Origin: Streptacidiphilus sp. P02-A3a
Lineage (GTDB): Bacteria; Actinomycetota; Actinomycetes; Streptomycetales; Streptomycetaceae
Direction of reading: 5' to 3'
DNA: 64,000 nt
Assembly: GCF_014084105.1 (NCBI RefSeq)
Contig: NZ_CP048289.1
Coordinates: 7,077,922 to 7,141,921, forward strand
Shown: positions 27,225 to 35,995 of the stretch, in pieces
Layout: every line of letters starts with the position of its first letter
How positions within the stretch are numbered: position 1 is the first letter of the stretch
Position numbers and translations under genes: made by a program
The notes under the pieces: generated by a model
The model's database searches: none
What the model saw: only the letters and a program-made list of their open reading frames with translations
What the model was told of the DNA's origin: nothing

Positions 27225-28420
27225 CCTGAGGGGCTCAAGAAGTCATCGCTGCAGGTGGGGTACTTAAGGGACGTTGCTCTGCGACGCTGTGACGATGATC
27301 GTGTCGCTGGTGTACCGCGCGGTTCGAGGACTCCTGGCACTGCCGGAGCTGCTGCTCCGGCGGGAGGCATCGGTGGAGGCGGAGGTGCTGGTCCTGCGGC
27401 ACGAGAACGCGGTGCTGCGTCGACAGTTGGCGTCGCCCGTGCGCTACGAGCCGGCGGATCGGTTCTGGTTCTCCGCCCTGTCCTCGTTGATACCCCGTCA
27501 GCGCTGGGCCCGTGTCTTCCCCGTCACCCCGGGCACCCTGCTGGCCTGGCACCGCAAACTGATCGCCCGAAAGTGGGACTACAGCACGCGCCGTACTCGC
27601 GTCGGTCGGCCGCCGTCGTCCGCGGCTCTGAAGAAGCTGGTCCTGCGTCTGGCCGACGAGAATCCACGATGGGGTCACCGGCGTATCCAAGGGGAGATGG
27701 CGCGGCTGGGGCATCCGATAGCATCGGGCACGGTGTGGAACATCCTGCACGCGGCCGGGATCGACCAGCCACCAAGACGTCACGGACCGAGTTGGACAGA
27801 GTTCTTGACCGCCCAGGCCGAGGGCATCGTCGCAGCGGATTTCTTCCACCTCGACACCGCGCTGGGCCAACGCCTCTACGCCATGGCCTTCCTGGAACAC
27901 GGCACCCGCCGACTCCACCTCACCCCCGTCACCGCGCACCCCACCGGGCAGTGGGCGATCCAGCAGGCCCGCGAGTTCACCACCGCACTGGCCGAACGCG
28001 GAGGACAGGCCAGATTCCTACTCCGCGACCGGGACACGAAGTACACCTCCTCCTTCGACGCCGTCTTCACCGCCGACGACGCCGATGACGCCGACATCCT
28101 GCTCAGCGCCCCACGCGCACCCAAGATGAACGCCCACTGCGAACGCGTGATCGGCGCCATCCGCCGCGAAGCCCTCGACCACGTACTCATCATGAACGCG
28201 TCCCACGCCACGAAAGTCCTCGCCGAGTTCGCCGACCACTACAACCAACATCGACCGCACCGATCCCGAGGCCAATTGCCACCCGACGCATCACAGCAGC
28301 CACCACGCGCCATCGACGTCCAGGACCACCGACTGCTGCGCACCCGCATCCTCGGAGGAGCGATCATCGAGTACCGCTATGCCGCCTGAACTGCAGCGAT
28401 GAATAAATGAGCCCTACAGG
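27225..28420 (+). mobile_element. Insertion sequence copy 2 (about 1.2 kb)
   Basis: It has the same termini as copy 1. The left end starts CCTGAGGGGCTCAAG. The right end, read on the other strand, starts CCTGTAGGGCTCATT and continues ATTCATCGCTGCAG. It lies in the same orientation as copy 1 and interrupts an ISAs1 transposase gene. Long stretches are identical to copy 1 at the nucleotide level. No clear target duplication is visible (CAATGGGC before, ATGAGCCC after). Confidence 0.82.
27295..28389 (+). CDS. IS transposase, integrase core (rve) type, copy 2
   Basis: An intact 364-residue homologue of the transposase at 1231-2319, colinear and nearly identical over most of its length. DDE residues lie in AADFFHLD, FLLRDRDTKYT and AHCERVIG. 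The few differences are spread along the protein, with an extra ADD-type insertion in the stretch FTADDADDAD. The ATG of MIVSLVYRAV is taken as start; an ATG at 27274 is an alternative. An intact frame and matching ends suggest a recently active element. Confidence 0.85.
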   Translation: MIVSLVYRAVRGLLALPELLLRREASVEAEVLVLRHENAVLRRQLASPVRYEPADRFWFSALSSLIPRQRWARVFPVTPGTLLAWHRKLIARKWDYSTRRTRVGRPPSSAALKKLVLRLADENPRWGHRRIQGEMARLGHPIASGTVWNILHAAGIDQPPRRHGPSWTEFLTAQAEGIVAADFFHLDTALGQRLYAMAFLEHGTRRLHLTPVTAHPTGQWAIQQAREFTTALAERGGQARFLLRDRDTKYTSSFDAVFTADDADDADILLSAPRAPKMNAHCERVIGAIRREALDHVLIMNASHATKVLAEFADHYNQHRPHRSRGQLPPDASQQPPRAIDVQDHRLLRTRILGGAIIEYRYAA

Positions 28421-28935
28421 ATGAGCCCCGGCCGGCCCTCTCAGGCACGCCGCGAGTTCACGTCCCGGCGCGCATGTGCATCGCCCCCAGCCTCCGCTCG
28501 CGAGTGACGGCCAGTCAGAAGCGAACCTGTGCCAGCGTCACCCCTACCCCTCGCGGCATGGTTGTAGCCCATGGGCAGCCATCTTTGTGAAGCTGACCGA
28601 GGTCGGCTGTCCTCCCGCCACGCCTGGGCCGGGGTACCCATCGATCACGATGCGTAATCCTTTGACGAGGATCAGACGCCTCTCTTACGGTCGAGTTGAT
28701 CACGGGGTTGACGCGCCCCGGTCCGCTCGGTGATTCTTTTTCCTGTTCGATCGCATGCTGTTCGATCGCAAGGGGGGGGTTGTTATCTCGTATACCTACA
28801 GCGTAGTGACGTCTGGGCCTCTCTGTCCCAGTTTGCCTGCCCTTGCTCTCTATTGCCTATCTCCCACAACCGCTGACTGCCGGATACCGCTGTGCCTCCG
28901 GGTGAGATCGGTCACAAGGATATACGGAGCGTCAC
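28421..28935. other. Gene-free region before the LuxR-type regulator
   Basis: No protein-like open frame was found. A short direct repeat, TGTTCGATCGCA, occurs twice near 28743 and 28759, followed by a run of eight G at about 28771-28778. A weak promoter for the downstream regulator should lie here. The CGGAG at 28925-28929 is the ribosome site for the TTG start at 28936. Confidence 0.4.
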
Positions 28936-29706
28936 TTGACTAGTACGGGAAAACCGTTCACGGCCCATGGCGTCCCCAGTCCACTGGAACTGCGCGACCT
29001 GGCACTGCAGTTGGCGGAGATGGCTGGCCGATTATCCGGTAGCGCGATCACAGTGGCGCCTGGAGCTCCGGCCAGTCCTCCCGGGGAGGAGGTCCGCTCC
29101 GTCGCGGCGCGGCTCATCCAGCAGTGCGACCATCGCGTGGTTCGGGCGCAGGCCAGTTACGCCGAAGGGCAGTATGAGTTCAACGACCCGCTCCTGGACC
29201 GGTTGCACGCCGAACTCCTAGCCCGGGGAGGCGAGATCAGGATGCTGATCACCGGCAGGCTGCTGAATGACGAGGAGACCGTCGGTCGGCTGACCGAACT
29301 CGCCGCCTCCGGCGCGCAGATCCGGATCTCCCCGTGCGAGCTGCCAACCGCCACGATCTTCGACGGCGAGGTGGGGCTGATCGCCTCTGGCCGCAACGGT
29401 CCGCTCACGGTGATCGGCGACGCGGAGGCGGCGCAGGCCATCTCCCTGATGCACGAAGCCGTCTGGGCACGTGCCGCCGAGTTCGGTCCTGCGCATGCGG
29501 GTTGGAGTGAGGACGAAAGCACCGCCCTGGTGCTGCGGGCGGCGAGCCAGGGCTACACCGATGAGAAGGCGGCCCGAGTGCTGGGCCTGTCGGTACGCAC
29601 CTATCGTCGGCATGTGGCAGCGCTGCTTTCCCAGCTCGACGCGAACTCCCGGTTCCAGGCCGGGGTGCGTGCGGCCCAGCTCGGGTTGATCGACATTCCG
29701 GCCTGA
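28936..29706 (+). CDS. LuxR-type transcriptional regulator with TrmB/PLD-like sensor region
   Basis: A 256-residue protein starting at TTG with CGGAG six bases upstream. The C-terminal LuxR helix-turn-helix is clear (SQGYTDEKAARVLGLSVRTYRRHVAALLSQL). The middle part (LHAELLARGGEIRMLITGRL, ASGAQIRISPCELP, TATIFDGEVGLIASG) resembles the TrmB-like sensor module found in many Streptomyces pathway regulators. Codon 33 is TTA (29032-29034), the rare leucine codon read by the bldA tRNA, so translation is probably developmentally gated. It is convergent with the aminotransferase gene 18 bases away and is the best candidate activator of the neighbouring block. Confidence 0.85.
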   Translation: MTSTGKPFTAHGVPSPLELRDLALQLAEMAGRLSGSAITVAPGAPASPPGEEVRSVAARLIQQCDHRVVRAQASYAEGQYEFNDPLLDRLHAELLARGGEIRMLITGRLLNDEETVGRLTELAASGAQIRISPCELPTATIFDGEVGLIASGRNGPLTVIGDAEAAQAISLMHEAVWARAAEFGPAHAGWSEDESTALVLRAASQGYTDEKAARVLGLSVRTYRRHVAALLSQLDANSRFQAGVRAAQLGLIDIPA

Positions 29707-29724
29707 GGCCGTGCGTCACCCCGC

Positions 29725-30903
29725 TCACCCCAGCCGCTGTCGGAACTCAGCCATCCGCTCGTCACTCAGCGGCACGCTGACCCGGTACTTGTGGGCGATG
29801 CCCAGTGCGCGCTCAGACCAGAGGGGTTGCAGCTTGCCCATGATGCCTCGGCCCTCCAGGTGCTGCCGCGCCGCGACGTCCTGCTCGTCGTACATCACAT
29901 AAGGGACATGGGGGTGGGAGAGGTCCGCTGGTGGCAGTCCTGCGGCGGTCAGCAGCCGGGTCATCTCCGCCTTGCCGGCCTGCACCCGTTGCCGAAGTGG
30001 GGAGGTCGCGTCACCCAGGCTCAGCACCGCGGCACCCATCCGGAGGGACAGGGAGGAGGCGAGCATGGGCGGCACGACCGCGCGCACGCGCGGGGTGAGC
30101 GCCGGGTGGGACACGGCGTACGCCAACCTGAGCCCGCCCATCCCGTACGCCTTGGACAGACCGCGCAGCACGACGAGGTTGGCCAGCTCCTCGACGAGGA
30201 CGGAAGAACTGAAGGACGGGGGGCAGTAGTTGGCGTAGGACTCGTCCACCACCACGACGGCACCCTGCGCGGCCACGGCCTCGCACAGCTCGCGCAGGTC
30301 CTCGACATCGTTGGCCGGACCGACCGCGTTGACCAGGCTGGGACGTTCCACCAGGATGAGTCGACAGCCGAGCGCCCGGATCTGGTCGACGGCCCGGTCG
30401 CCGGTGAGCCCTTCGGCGAACCGGGAGACGCACCTGCCGCCCGACTGCTCGATCCAGTGGGGGAGGTCGGGGTACACGTCACCGGTGATGTACACCGGAC
30501 GGCCCTCGGCCAGCTGGGACAGCGCGTACAGCAGCGAGATCACGCCCGCGCCGCAGGTGGTGTCGCAGGCCCAGTCGGCGCGCCCGAAGAGCTGAGCCAC
30601 TGCGGGGCCGAGTTCCTTGTCGCCGTAGGGGTCCTGGACGAAATAGCCGTGCACATACGGCAGGCCGGCCTCCTGTTCGGCCAGGAGCTCGGCACCCATG
30701 AGTGAGGAGAGGTCGATGGACAGAAACCGGCGTTCGTCCAGGGTCCAGGCCAGATTGAGCAGGTCAGGGCCGTCGCTCAGTGAGCGCAGTTCCTGGTACG
30801 ACGCATTCGCAAGAGCCACGGCGGGTGCACCAATCCAATGGTCGGTCGACGGGCCGGGGGCAGCAGGTCTCCCGGAGTCCTCGGAGCCCTCCATTACTAC
30901 CAT
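29725..30903 (-). CDS. PLP-dependent class I/II aminotransferase
   Basis: The PLP lysine is in VVLRGLSKAYGMGGLRLAYA and the cofactor aspartate in VVVDESYANYCPP. The glycine-rich phosphate region is CDTTCGAGVISLLYALSQ, and a C-terminal small domain follows. The fold matches histidinol-phosphate/aspartate-type aminotransferases. Two ATGs (30903 and 30894) give about 390 residues; the frame stays open to 31167 but that part overlaps the divergent gene and lacks family features. No good Shine-Dalgarno is seen at either ATG. Substrate unknown. It may supply or remove an amino group in the adjacent biosynthetic block. Confidence 0.85.
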   Translation of the reverse strand: MVVMEGSEDSGRPAAPGPSTDHWIGAPAVALANASYQELRSLSDGPDLLNLAWTLDERRFLSIDLSSLMGAELLAEQEAGLPYVHGYFVQDPYGDKELGPAVAQLFGRADWACDTTCGAGVISLLYALSQLAEGRPVYITGDVYPDLPHWIEQSGGRCVSRFAEGLTGDRAVDQIRALGCRLILVERPSLVNAVGPANDVEDLRELCEAVAAQGAVVVVDESYANYCPPSFSSSVLVEELANLVVLRGLSKAYGMGGLRLAYAVSHPALTPRVRAVVPPMLASSLSLRMGAAVLSLGDATSPLRQRVQAGKAEMTRLLTAAGLPPADLSHPHVPYVMYDEQDVAARQHLEGRGIMGKLQPLWSERALGIAHKYRVSVPLSDERMAEFRQRLG

Positions 30904-30961
30904 TCGTGGCAGTATCTGCGCTCTGCTCCGGCAGGAATCTGCCACTACCGCCCCACGGGAC

Positions 30962-31933
30962 GTGGTGGTCCTTGGCATCGACGGCCTGTCGTACACCTTC
31001 GCGGCGGAGCACTGGTCCGACTCCGCCCGGGTCAGCCGGCTGCGCTCGGTCTTCCCCACGACGTCCTCGGCGGGCTGGCTCTCCAGCCTCACCGGCCTGG
31101 ACGTGGCCCAGCACCTGGTCCCGGGGGTGGTGTTCGCCGATCCCGAGGGCTCCGACGGGCTGATCAACGTCTTCGACTACCAGGGCCGGGACCTCACCCC
31201 GGCTCGGGAGACGGTCTTCACCGACGCCCGCCGCCTCGGGTACCGGCCGCACGCCGTCCTCGGCGACATGGAGACCTACGGCGGTTCGTGGCGGGACGCG
31301 CTGCTGCGCGACGCCGATCCCGTCCTTGGGCATCGCTTCTACACGCCAGACGCGGGACCGTACCGCGAGCGGCCCCCCGAGCTGCTGGTGGACCTCGTAC
31401 GCAACGCGCTGCACATGGCGCTGGCTGGGCCCGGCCACGGGCCGCGCCTGGTCTGGTGCTACGTCGAACTCGACCGCCATGTGCACCACTTCGGCTACGA
31501 CCGGCAGGCGTCCCGATTCCTGACCGGGATCGGGCAGCTGGCCCGGGAGCTGGCCGACGCCGGGACTATCGTGCTCGCGCACGCCGACCACGGGCTCACC
31601 GCGACCCGGCCGGACCCCGACCTGGCCGAGCTGCTCGACGCGTCCGCACGGAAGAACGGCTTCCGCATGGGCGGTGCAGGACGTACCCGGTGGCTCTATC
31701 CGGCGCCGGGTACGGCCGACGACCTCGCTGGGGAGCTGGCTGCGGAACTGCCCGAGTCCGTTCGACTGGCCAGGTCGGACGAGCTCTTCTGCGAGGCGGC
31801 GCGGAGCAGGGTCGGCGAGCTCGTGCTGGTTGCCGAGGGGGAGGCCTTCCTGGCGGATCCCGGATACCGCTACGAGCACGGCTCCCTGACGGACGCCGAA
31901 CTCGATACCCCGTATGCCGTGTGGATGAGTTGA
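30962..31933 (+). CDS. Alkaline-phosphatase-superfamily phosphodiesterase/pyrophosphatase
   Basis: The nucleotide-pyrophosphatase/phosphodiesterase fold is indicated by VVVLGIDGLSYTF (first metal aspartate) and FPTTSSAGWLSSLTGLDVAQH (catalytic Thr region). Further metal ligands lie in ELDRHVHHFGYD and HADHGL, with a late His in YRYEHGSLTD. All expected ligands are present. The start is uncertain: the domain begins almost at the GTG at 30962. The frame is open back to 30698, but a longer product would overlap the divergent aminotransferase. No ribosome site decides it. It could hydrolyse a phosphate or phosphodiester intermediate of the block. Confidence 0.75.
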   Translation: MVVLGIDGLSYTFAAEHWSDSARVSRLRSVFPTTSSAGWLSSLTGLDVAQHLVPGVVFADPEGSDGLINVFDYQGRDLTPARETVFTDARRLGYRPHAVLGDMETYGGSWRDALLRDADPVLGHRFYTPDAGPYRERPPELLVDLVRNALHMALAGPGHGPRLVWCYVELDRHVHHFGYDRQASRFLTGIGQLARELADAGTIVLAHADHGLTATRPDPDLAELLDASARKNGFRMGGAGRTRWLYPAPGTADDLAGELAAELPESVRLARSDELFCEAARSRVGELVLVAEGEAFLADPGYRYEHGSLTDAELDTPYAVWMS

Positions 31934-32049
31934 TGACATATCAGTAATTTTCGCGTCCCGGCCGCAGCGGACCCGGTCCCCGGCCGCCCATGATGTCCGC
32001 TCGCCGGACGCGGATAGAGTAGTCGGCGGGCACGGCAACGGAGCCGTAG

Positions 32050-33393
<1,344 letters not shown>

Positions 33394-33418
33394 CGGTTCG
33401 GCATACAGCGCCCCCACG

Positions 33419-33455
33419 ACGGCCCGACCACCGCTGAAACCGTTGGTCGGGCCGT
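33419..33455 (+). terminator. Hairpin terminator after enolase
   Basis: A perfect 12-bp inverted repeat (ACGGCCCGACCA at 33419-33430, TGGTCGGGCCGT at 33444-33455) has a 13-base loop and is followed by TGTCATTAT. It separates enolase transcription from the small peptide gene downstream. Confidence 0.8.
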
Positions 33456-33583
33456 TGTCATTATGCTGCCAACCCGCCTGCTGATCTGGCATGTTGATGC
33501 GCAAACCGAAGGTGGGGGCGAGCGGTCGACCTAGTGTCATGGTGAGCCGGGAAGAGGTCCCGGACTGTCCTCTGGAGGATGGC

Positions 33584-33793
33584 ATGATCGCCGTTTCCCC
33601 TGCAGTGCAGAGCACCAAGTTCAACCTCAAGAACGAGGTTGTCGAGCTGATCGCCGGTTCCGGCGTCGCCGAGCGTGCGTTGCTCTCCGTCGCCGACCTG
33701 GAGGCCATGCGCACCCTGCGTGCGGCCGTCCCGGCCTCGAAGCACGGCCTTGAGGCCATCACCGGCGCCTCTTGCGAGACCGGCGCTCAGTAA
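33584..33793 (+). CDS. Small 69-residue peptide, candidate precursor peptide
   Basis: The start is the ATG of MIAVSPAVQSTKFNL, preceded by a strong GGAGGA five bases away; an upstream in-frame ATG at 33491 lacks such a site. The product is hydrophilic and has no signal peptide or membrane helix. The first part (NLKNEVVELIAGSG, ALLSVADLEAMRTLR) looks helical, like a leader or recognition region. The C-terminal tail (SKHGLEAITGASCETGAQ) is rich in Ser, Thr and Gly and carries the only cysteine. The gene lies between a terminator and an attenuator-like hairpin and is followed by probable modifying enzymes, an arrangement typical of ribosomal precursor peptides. I do not recognise the family. A small regulatory or sulfur-relay protein is the alternative. 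Confidence 0.7.
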   Translation: MIAVSPAVQSTKFNLKNEVVELIAGSGVAERALLSVADLEAMRTLRAAVPASKHGLEAITGASCETGAQ

Positions 33794-33799
33794 CACCTT

Positions 33800-33831
33800 G
33801 GGTGGGTCGCCCCTTGTGGGGCGGCCCACCC
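33800..33831 (+). terminator. Attenuator-like hairpin between peptide gene and PP-loop gene
   Basis: A 14-bp stem (GGGTGGGTCGCCCC / GGGGCGGCCCACCC, one G-U pair) has a TTGT loop and starts seven bases after the peptide stop codon. No strong U-run follows. Such hairpins allow partial read-through, so that a precursor gene is expressed above its downstream enzymes. Here it lies between the small peptide gene and a long coupled gene run. Confidence 0.72.
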
Positions 33832-33877
33832 GTCCCATCTCTCACCGCTTGCTGTCAGGCATCAGATAGGACCGGTT

Positions 33878-35110
33878 ATGCCCACGAACCCCACCCTCCA
33901 CGGTAATCCTCCGTCGGTCGCTGTCGTCACCTCGCATGGCCGGCAGCAGCTGAGCGGCAGCAGCGACGATCGCCTGATCGACGTTCTCAACCGGCACAAC
34001 GTGCCCTGGTCGGCGATCTCGGCCTACATCATCCGCAAGGCCGGGGAGGCCCCGGAGCTCTTCCCGTCGCTGGACGTGCGTCTGGGCGAACTGGAGCAGG
34101 GCGCGGAGGTGCTCCTGTACTTCAACCGGAACGTCAACCCGTTCAAGTTCTCCCTCGACTCCTTCAAGCTGATCGAGAGCGACAACCCTGGCGCCGAGGC
34201 CACCGAGTACATCTACCAGCAGCTGGACAACGAGACCGGCACGGCCGAGGCGTATCTGAAGAAGCTCAGCCCAGAGGAGTGCAAGCAGATCATCGCCGAC
34301 CGCGTCGGCGACACCGTCCGCCAGCACGTCCCGGCCGGTTCCACCCTGGTGGTGGGCGTGAGCGGCGGTGGGGACAGCAACGCCATGCTCTACGGCCTGA
34401 GTCAGCTGAAGGACCACGGGATCACCGTGCGCCCGGTCATCCTCAAGGGCATCCCGGACTGGGACGCCGGCGTGCCGAGGGCCCAGGTGCTGTGCGAGAA
34501 CTACGGTCTTGAGCTCAAGGTCATGGAAGCCGACGAAGTCAAGGAACTGCTGGGCATCCCGAGGGACTCGGTCGATCTGATCGACCGCTTCGAGCAGGAG
34601 TTCCAGGGTGACGACTTCGAATTCCTGGGCACCCTGATGATCCGCCTCGCGCTCACCAAGTACGCCCGCGAGCTCGACACCCAGTACATCGTGACCGGCG
34701 TCAACCTTGAGGACATCGTCTGCGAGAACCTCTTCCGGGTCTCCAGCGGGATGAAGCCCGCCGGCTTCCCGATCCGCCCCATCGGCGACGTGACCCTGGT
34801 GCTGCCGCTGTGGCTGTGCCCCAAGCGCATCATCGACGGCTGCTTCCCCAAGTTCTCATTGGAGAACTACGACGCGCGCTACCCGTGCTTCTCGCTCGGC
34901 CGCAACCTCTACTACAGCGTCGTGTACGCCATGCAGTCCCAGTTCCCGGGCTACCTGGAGCAGTTGGCGCGTGGAATGTCCGAGCTCAGCATGAAGGACC
35001 CGGTCGAGTACACCTACAACGAGCAGCTGGGCTTCCCCACGGAGCGGACCGTCCCCTTCCCGCTGCTGCGCCGCTTCAAGCGGATGCTCTCCGGCGCGAC
35101 TACCAGCTGA
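33878..35110 (+). CDS. PP-loop ATP pyrophosphatase (TtcA/TilS-like adenylating enzyme)
   Basis: A 410-residue protein. Residues 1-90 form a small N-terminal domain (SDDRLIDVLNRHNVPW to GAEVLLYFNRNVNP), possibly of ThiS/ubiquitin-like fold. The PP-loop VVGVSGGGDSNAMLYGL lies near residue 162, as in TtcA, TilS and related enzymes that adenylate carbonyl groups for sulfur or amine transfer. The later segment TGVNLEDIVCENLFRVSSGMKP matches the second conserved region of that fold. Several cysteines (ENLF-adjacent Cys, WLCPKRIIDGC, YPCFSLGRN) could bind an iron-sulfur cluster or carry sulfur. AGGA lies before the ATG. Sitting directly after the peptide gene, it could activate a peptide carbonyl, for example for thioamide formation. 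That is inference. Confidence 0.82.
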   Translation: MPTNPTLHGNPPSVAVVTSHGRQQLSGSSDDRLIDVLNRHNVPWSAISAYIIRKAGEAPELFPSLDVRLGELEQGAEVLLYFNRNVNPFKFSLDSFKLIESDNPGAEATEYIYQQLDNETGTAEAYLKKLSPEECKQIIADRVGDTVRQHVPAGSTLVVGVSGGGDSNAMLYGLSQLKDHGITVRPVILKGIPDWDAGVPRAQVLCENYGLELKVMEADEVKELLGIPRDSVDLIDRFEQEFQGDDFEFLGTLMIRLALTKYARELDTQYIVTGVNLEDIVCENLFRVSSGMKPAGFPIRPIGDVTLVLPLWLCPKRIIDGCFPKFSLENYDARYPCFSLGRNLYYSVVYAMQSQFPGYLEQLARGMSELSMKDPVEYTYNEQLGFPTERTVPFPLLRRFKRMLSGATTS

Positions 35111-35142
35111 TGAGTCGGAACGGTACAGAGGAGTCAACGACC

Positions 35143-35964
35143 ATGTCCGACCTGGACAATCCCGGCACTGGCGTTCGTGCCATCACCGACGAAGAGGTCG
35201 CCCACTACCAGGAGCACGGCTGGGTCAAGCTGGAGGCCTTCATGCAGCCCTGGCTGGTGGAGGGGCTGCTTGCCCACGCGCAGGCGAAGATGGGCACCGA
35301 CCCGCAGACGCTGAGCAGCACGGCCCCGAAGGACCTGCAGCCCAACGAGTTCAAGTGGTACGAGCGTTGGGACGGGCCCTCCCACTACGACGAGTGGATC
35401 AAGAAACTGAGCCACTCCCGTGAGGTCGCCGCCGGCGCGGCTCGGCTCATGGGACTGGACGCGGTCCGGTTCTACTTCGACCACTTCTTCGTCAAGGTGC
35501 CCGCAGAGGGCAAGGGCGGTACCGAGACCCCCTGGCACCAGGACTTCCCGCACCACCCGCTGGACCGCATGGGCGCGTTGACTATGTGGACGCCGCTGGT
35601 GGAGTGCCCCCCGGAGAAGGGCTCGATGCGGTTCCTCAGCGGCTCGCACCGGATGGGCTCCCTCGGCCGGTATCTGAACCGGCACGACGGCATCAACCTG
35701 CTGGACGAGAACCCGTGGGTGGCGCAGAAGTTCGAGGCGTCACCGCCGCTGCACCTGATGCCCGGCGACGCCACCGTGCACCACCTCGGTATCACCCACT
35801 ACGCGCCTCCGAACGCCACCGACGAACCCCGGTGGGTCTACACCACGCAGTGGCTTCCGCCGGGCGCGCGGTTCACCGGCGCGCCCAACCACCGCACGGA
35901 CGGCCTCGACCTGGAGATCGACAAGCCGCTCGACCACCCGCGCTTTCCGGTCATCACGGTCTGA
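35143..35964 (+). CDS. Phytanoyl-CoA dioxygenase (PhyH) family Fe(II)/2-oxoglutarate oxygenase
   Basis: A 273-residue oxygenase. The iron-binding HxD is in TPWHQDFPHHP and the distal His in ATVHHLGITHYAPPN. The cupin core also shows KGSMRFLSGSHRMG, and a tryptophan-rich end (WVYTTQWLPPG) fits PhyH proteins. The ATG of MSDLDNPG is chosen because GAGGAG lies ten bases upstream; an ATG 12 codons earlier is weaker. It follows the PP-loop gene by 32 bases. It probably hydroxylates a peptide residue or small-molecule intermediate of this block. Confidence 0.88.
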   Translation: MSDLDNPGTGVRAITDEEVAHYQEHGWVKLEAFMQPWLVEGLLAHAQAKMGTDPQTLSSTAPKDLQPNEFKWYERWDGPSHYDEWIKKLSHSREVAAGAARLMGLDAVRFYFDHFFVKVPAEGKGGTETPWHQDFPHHPLDRMGALTMWTPLVECPPEKGSMRFLSGSHRMGSLGRYLNRHDGINLLDENPWVAQKFEASPPLHLMPGDATVHHLGITHYAPPNATDEPRWVYTTQWLPPGARFTGAPNHRTDGLDLEIDKPLDHPRFPVITV

Positions 35965-35995
35965 CGGCGCGGAACAAGGCTGAACAGGACGGAAT

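Noticed and set aside
28740..28780. Short direct repeat TGTTCGATCGCA and G8 run as an operator or attachment site
   Set aside because: Only two 12-base copies with no symmetry or integrase nearby; recorded within the gene-free region but not called a site.
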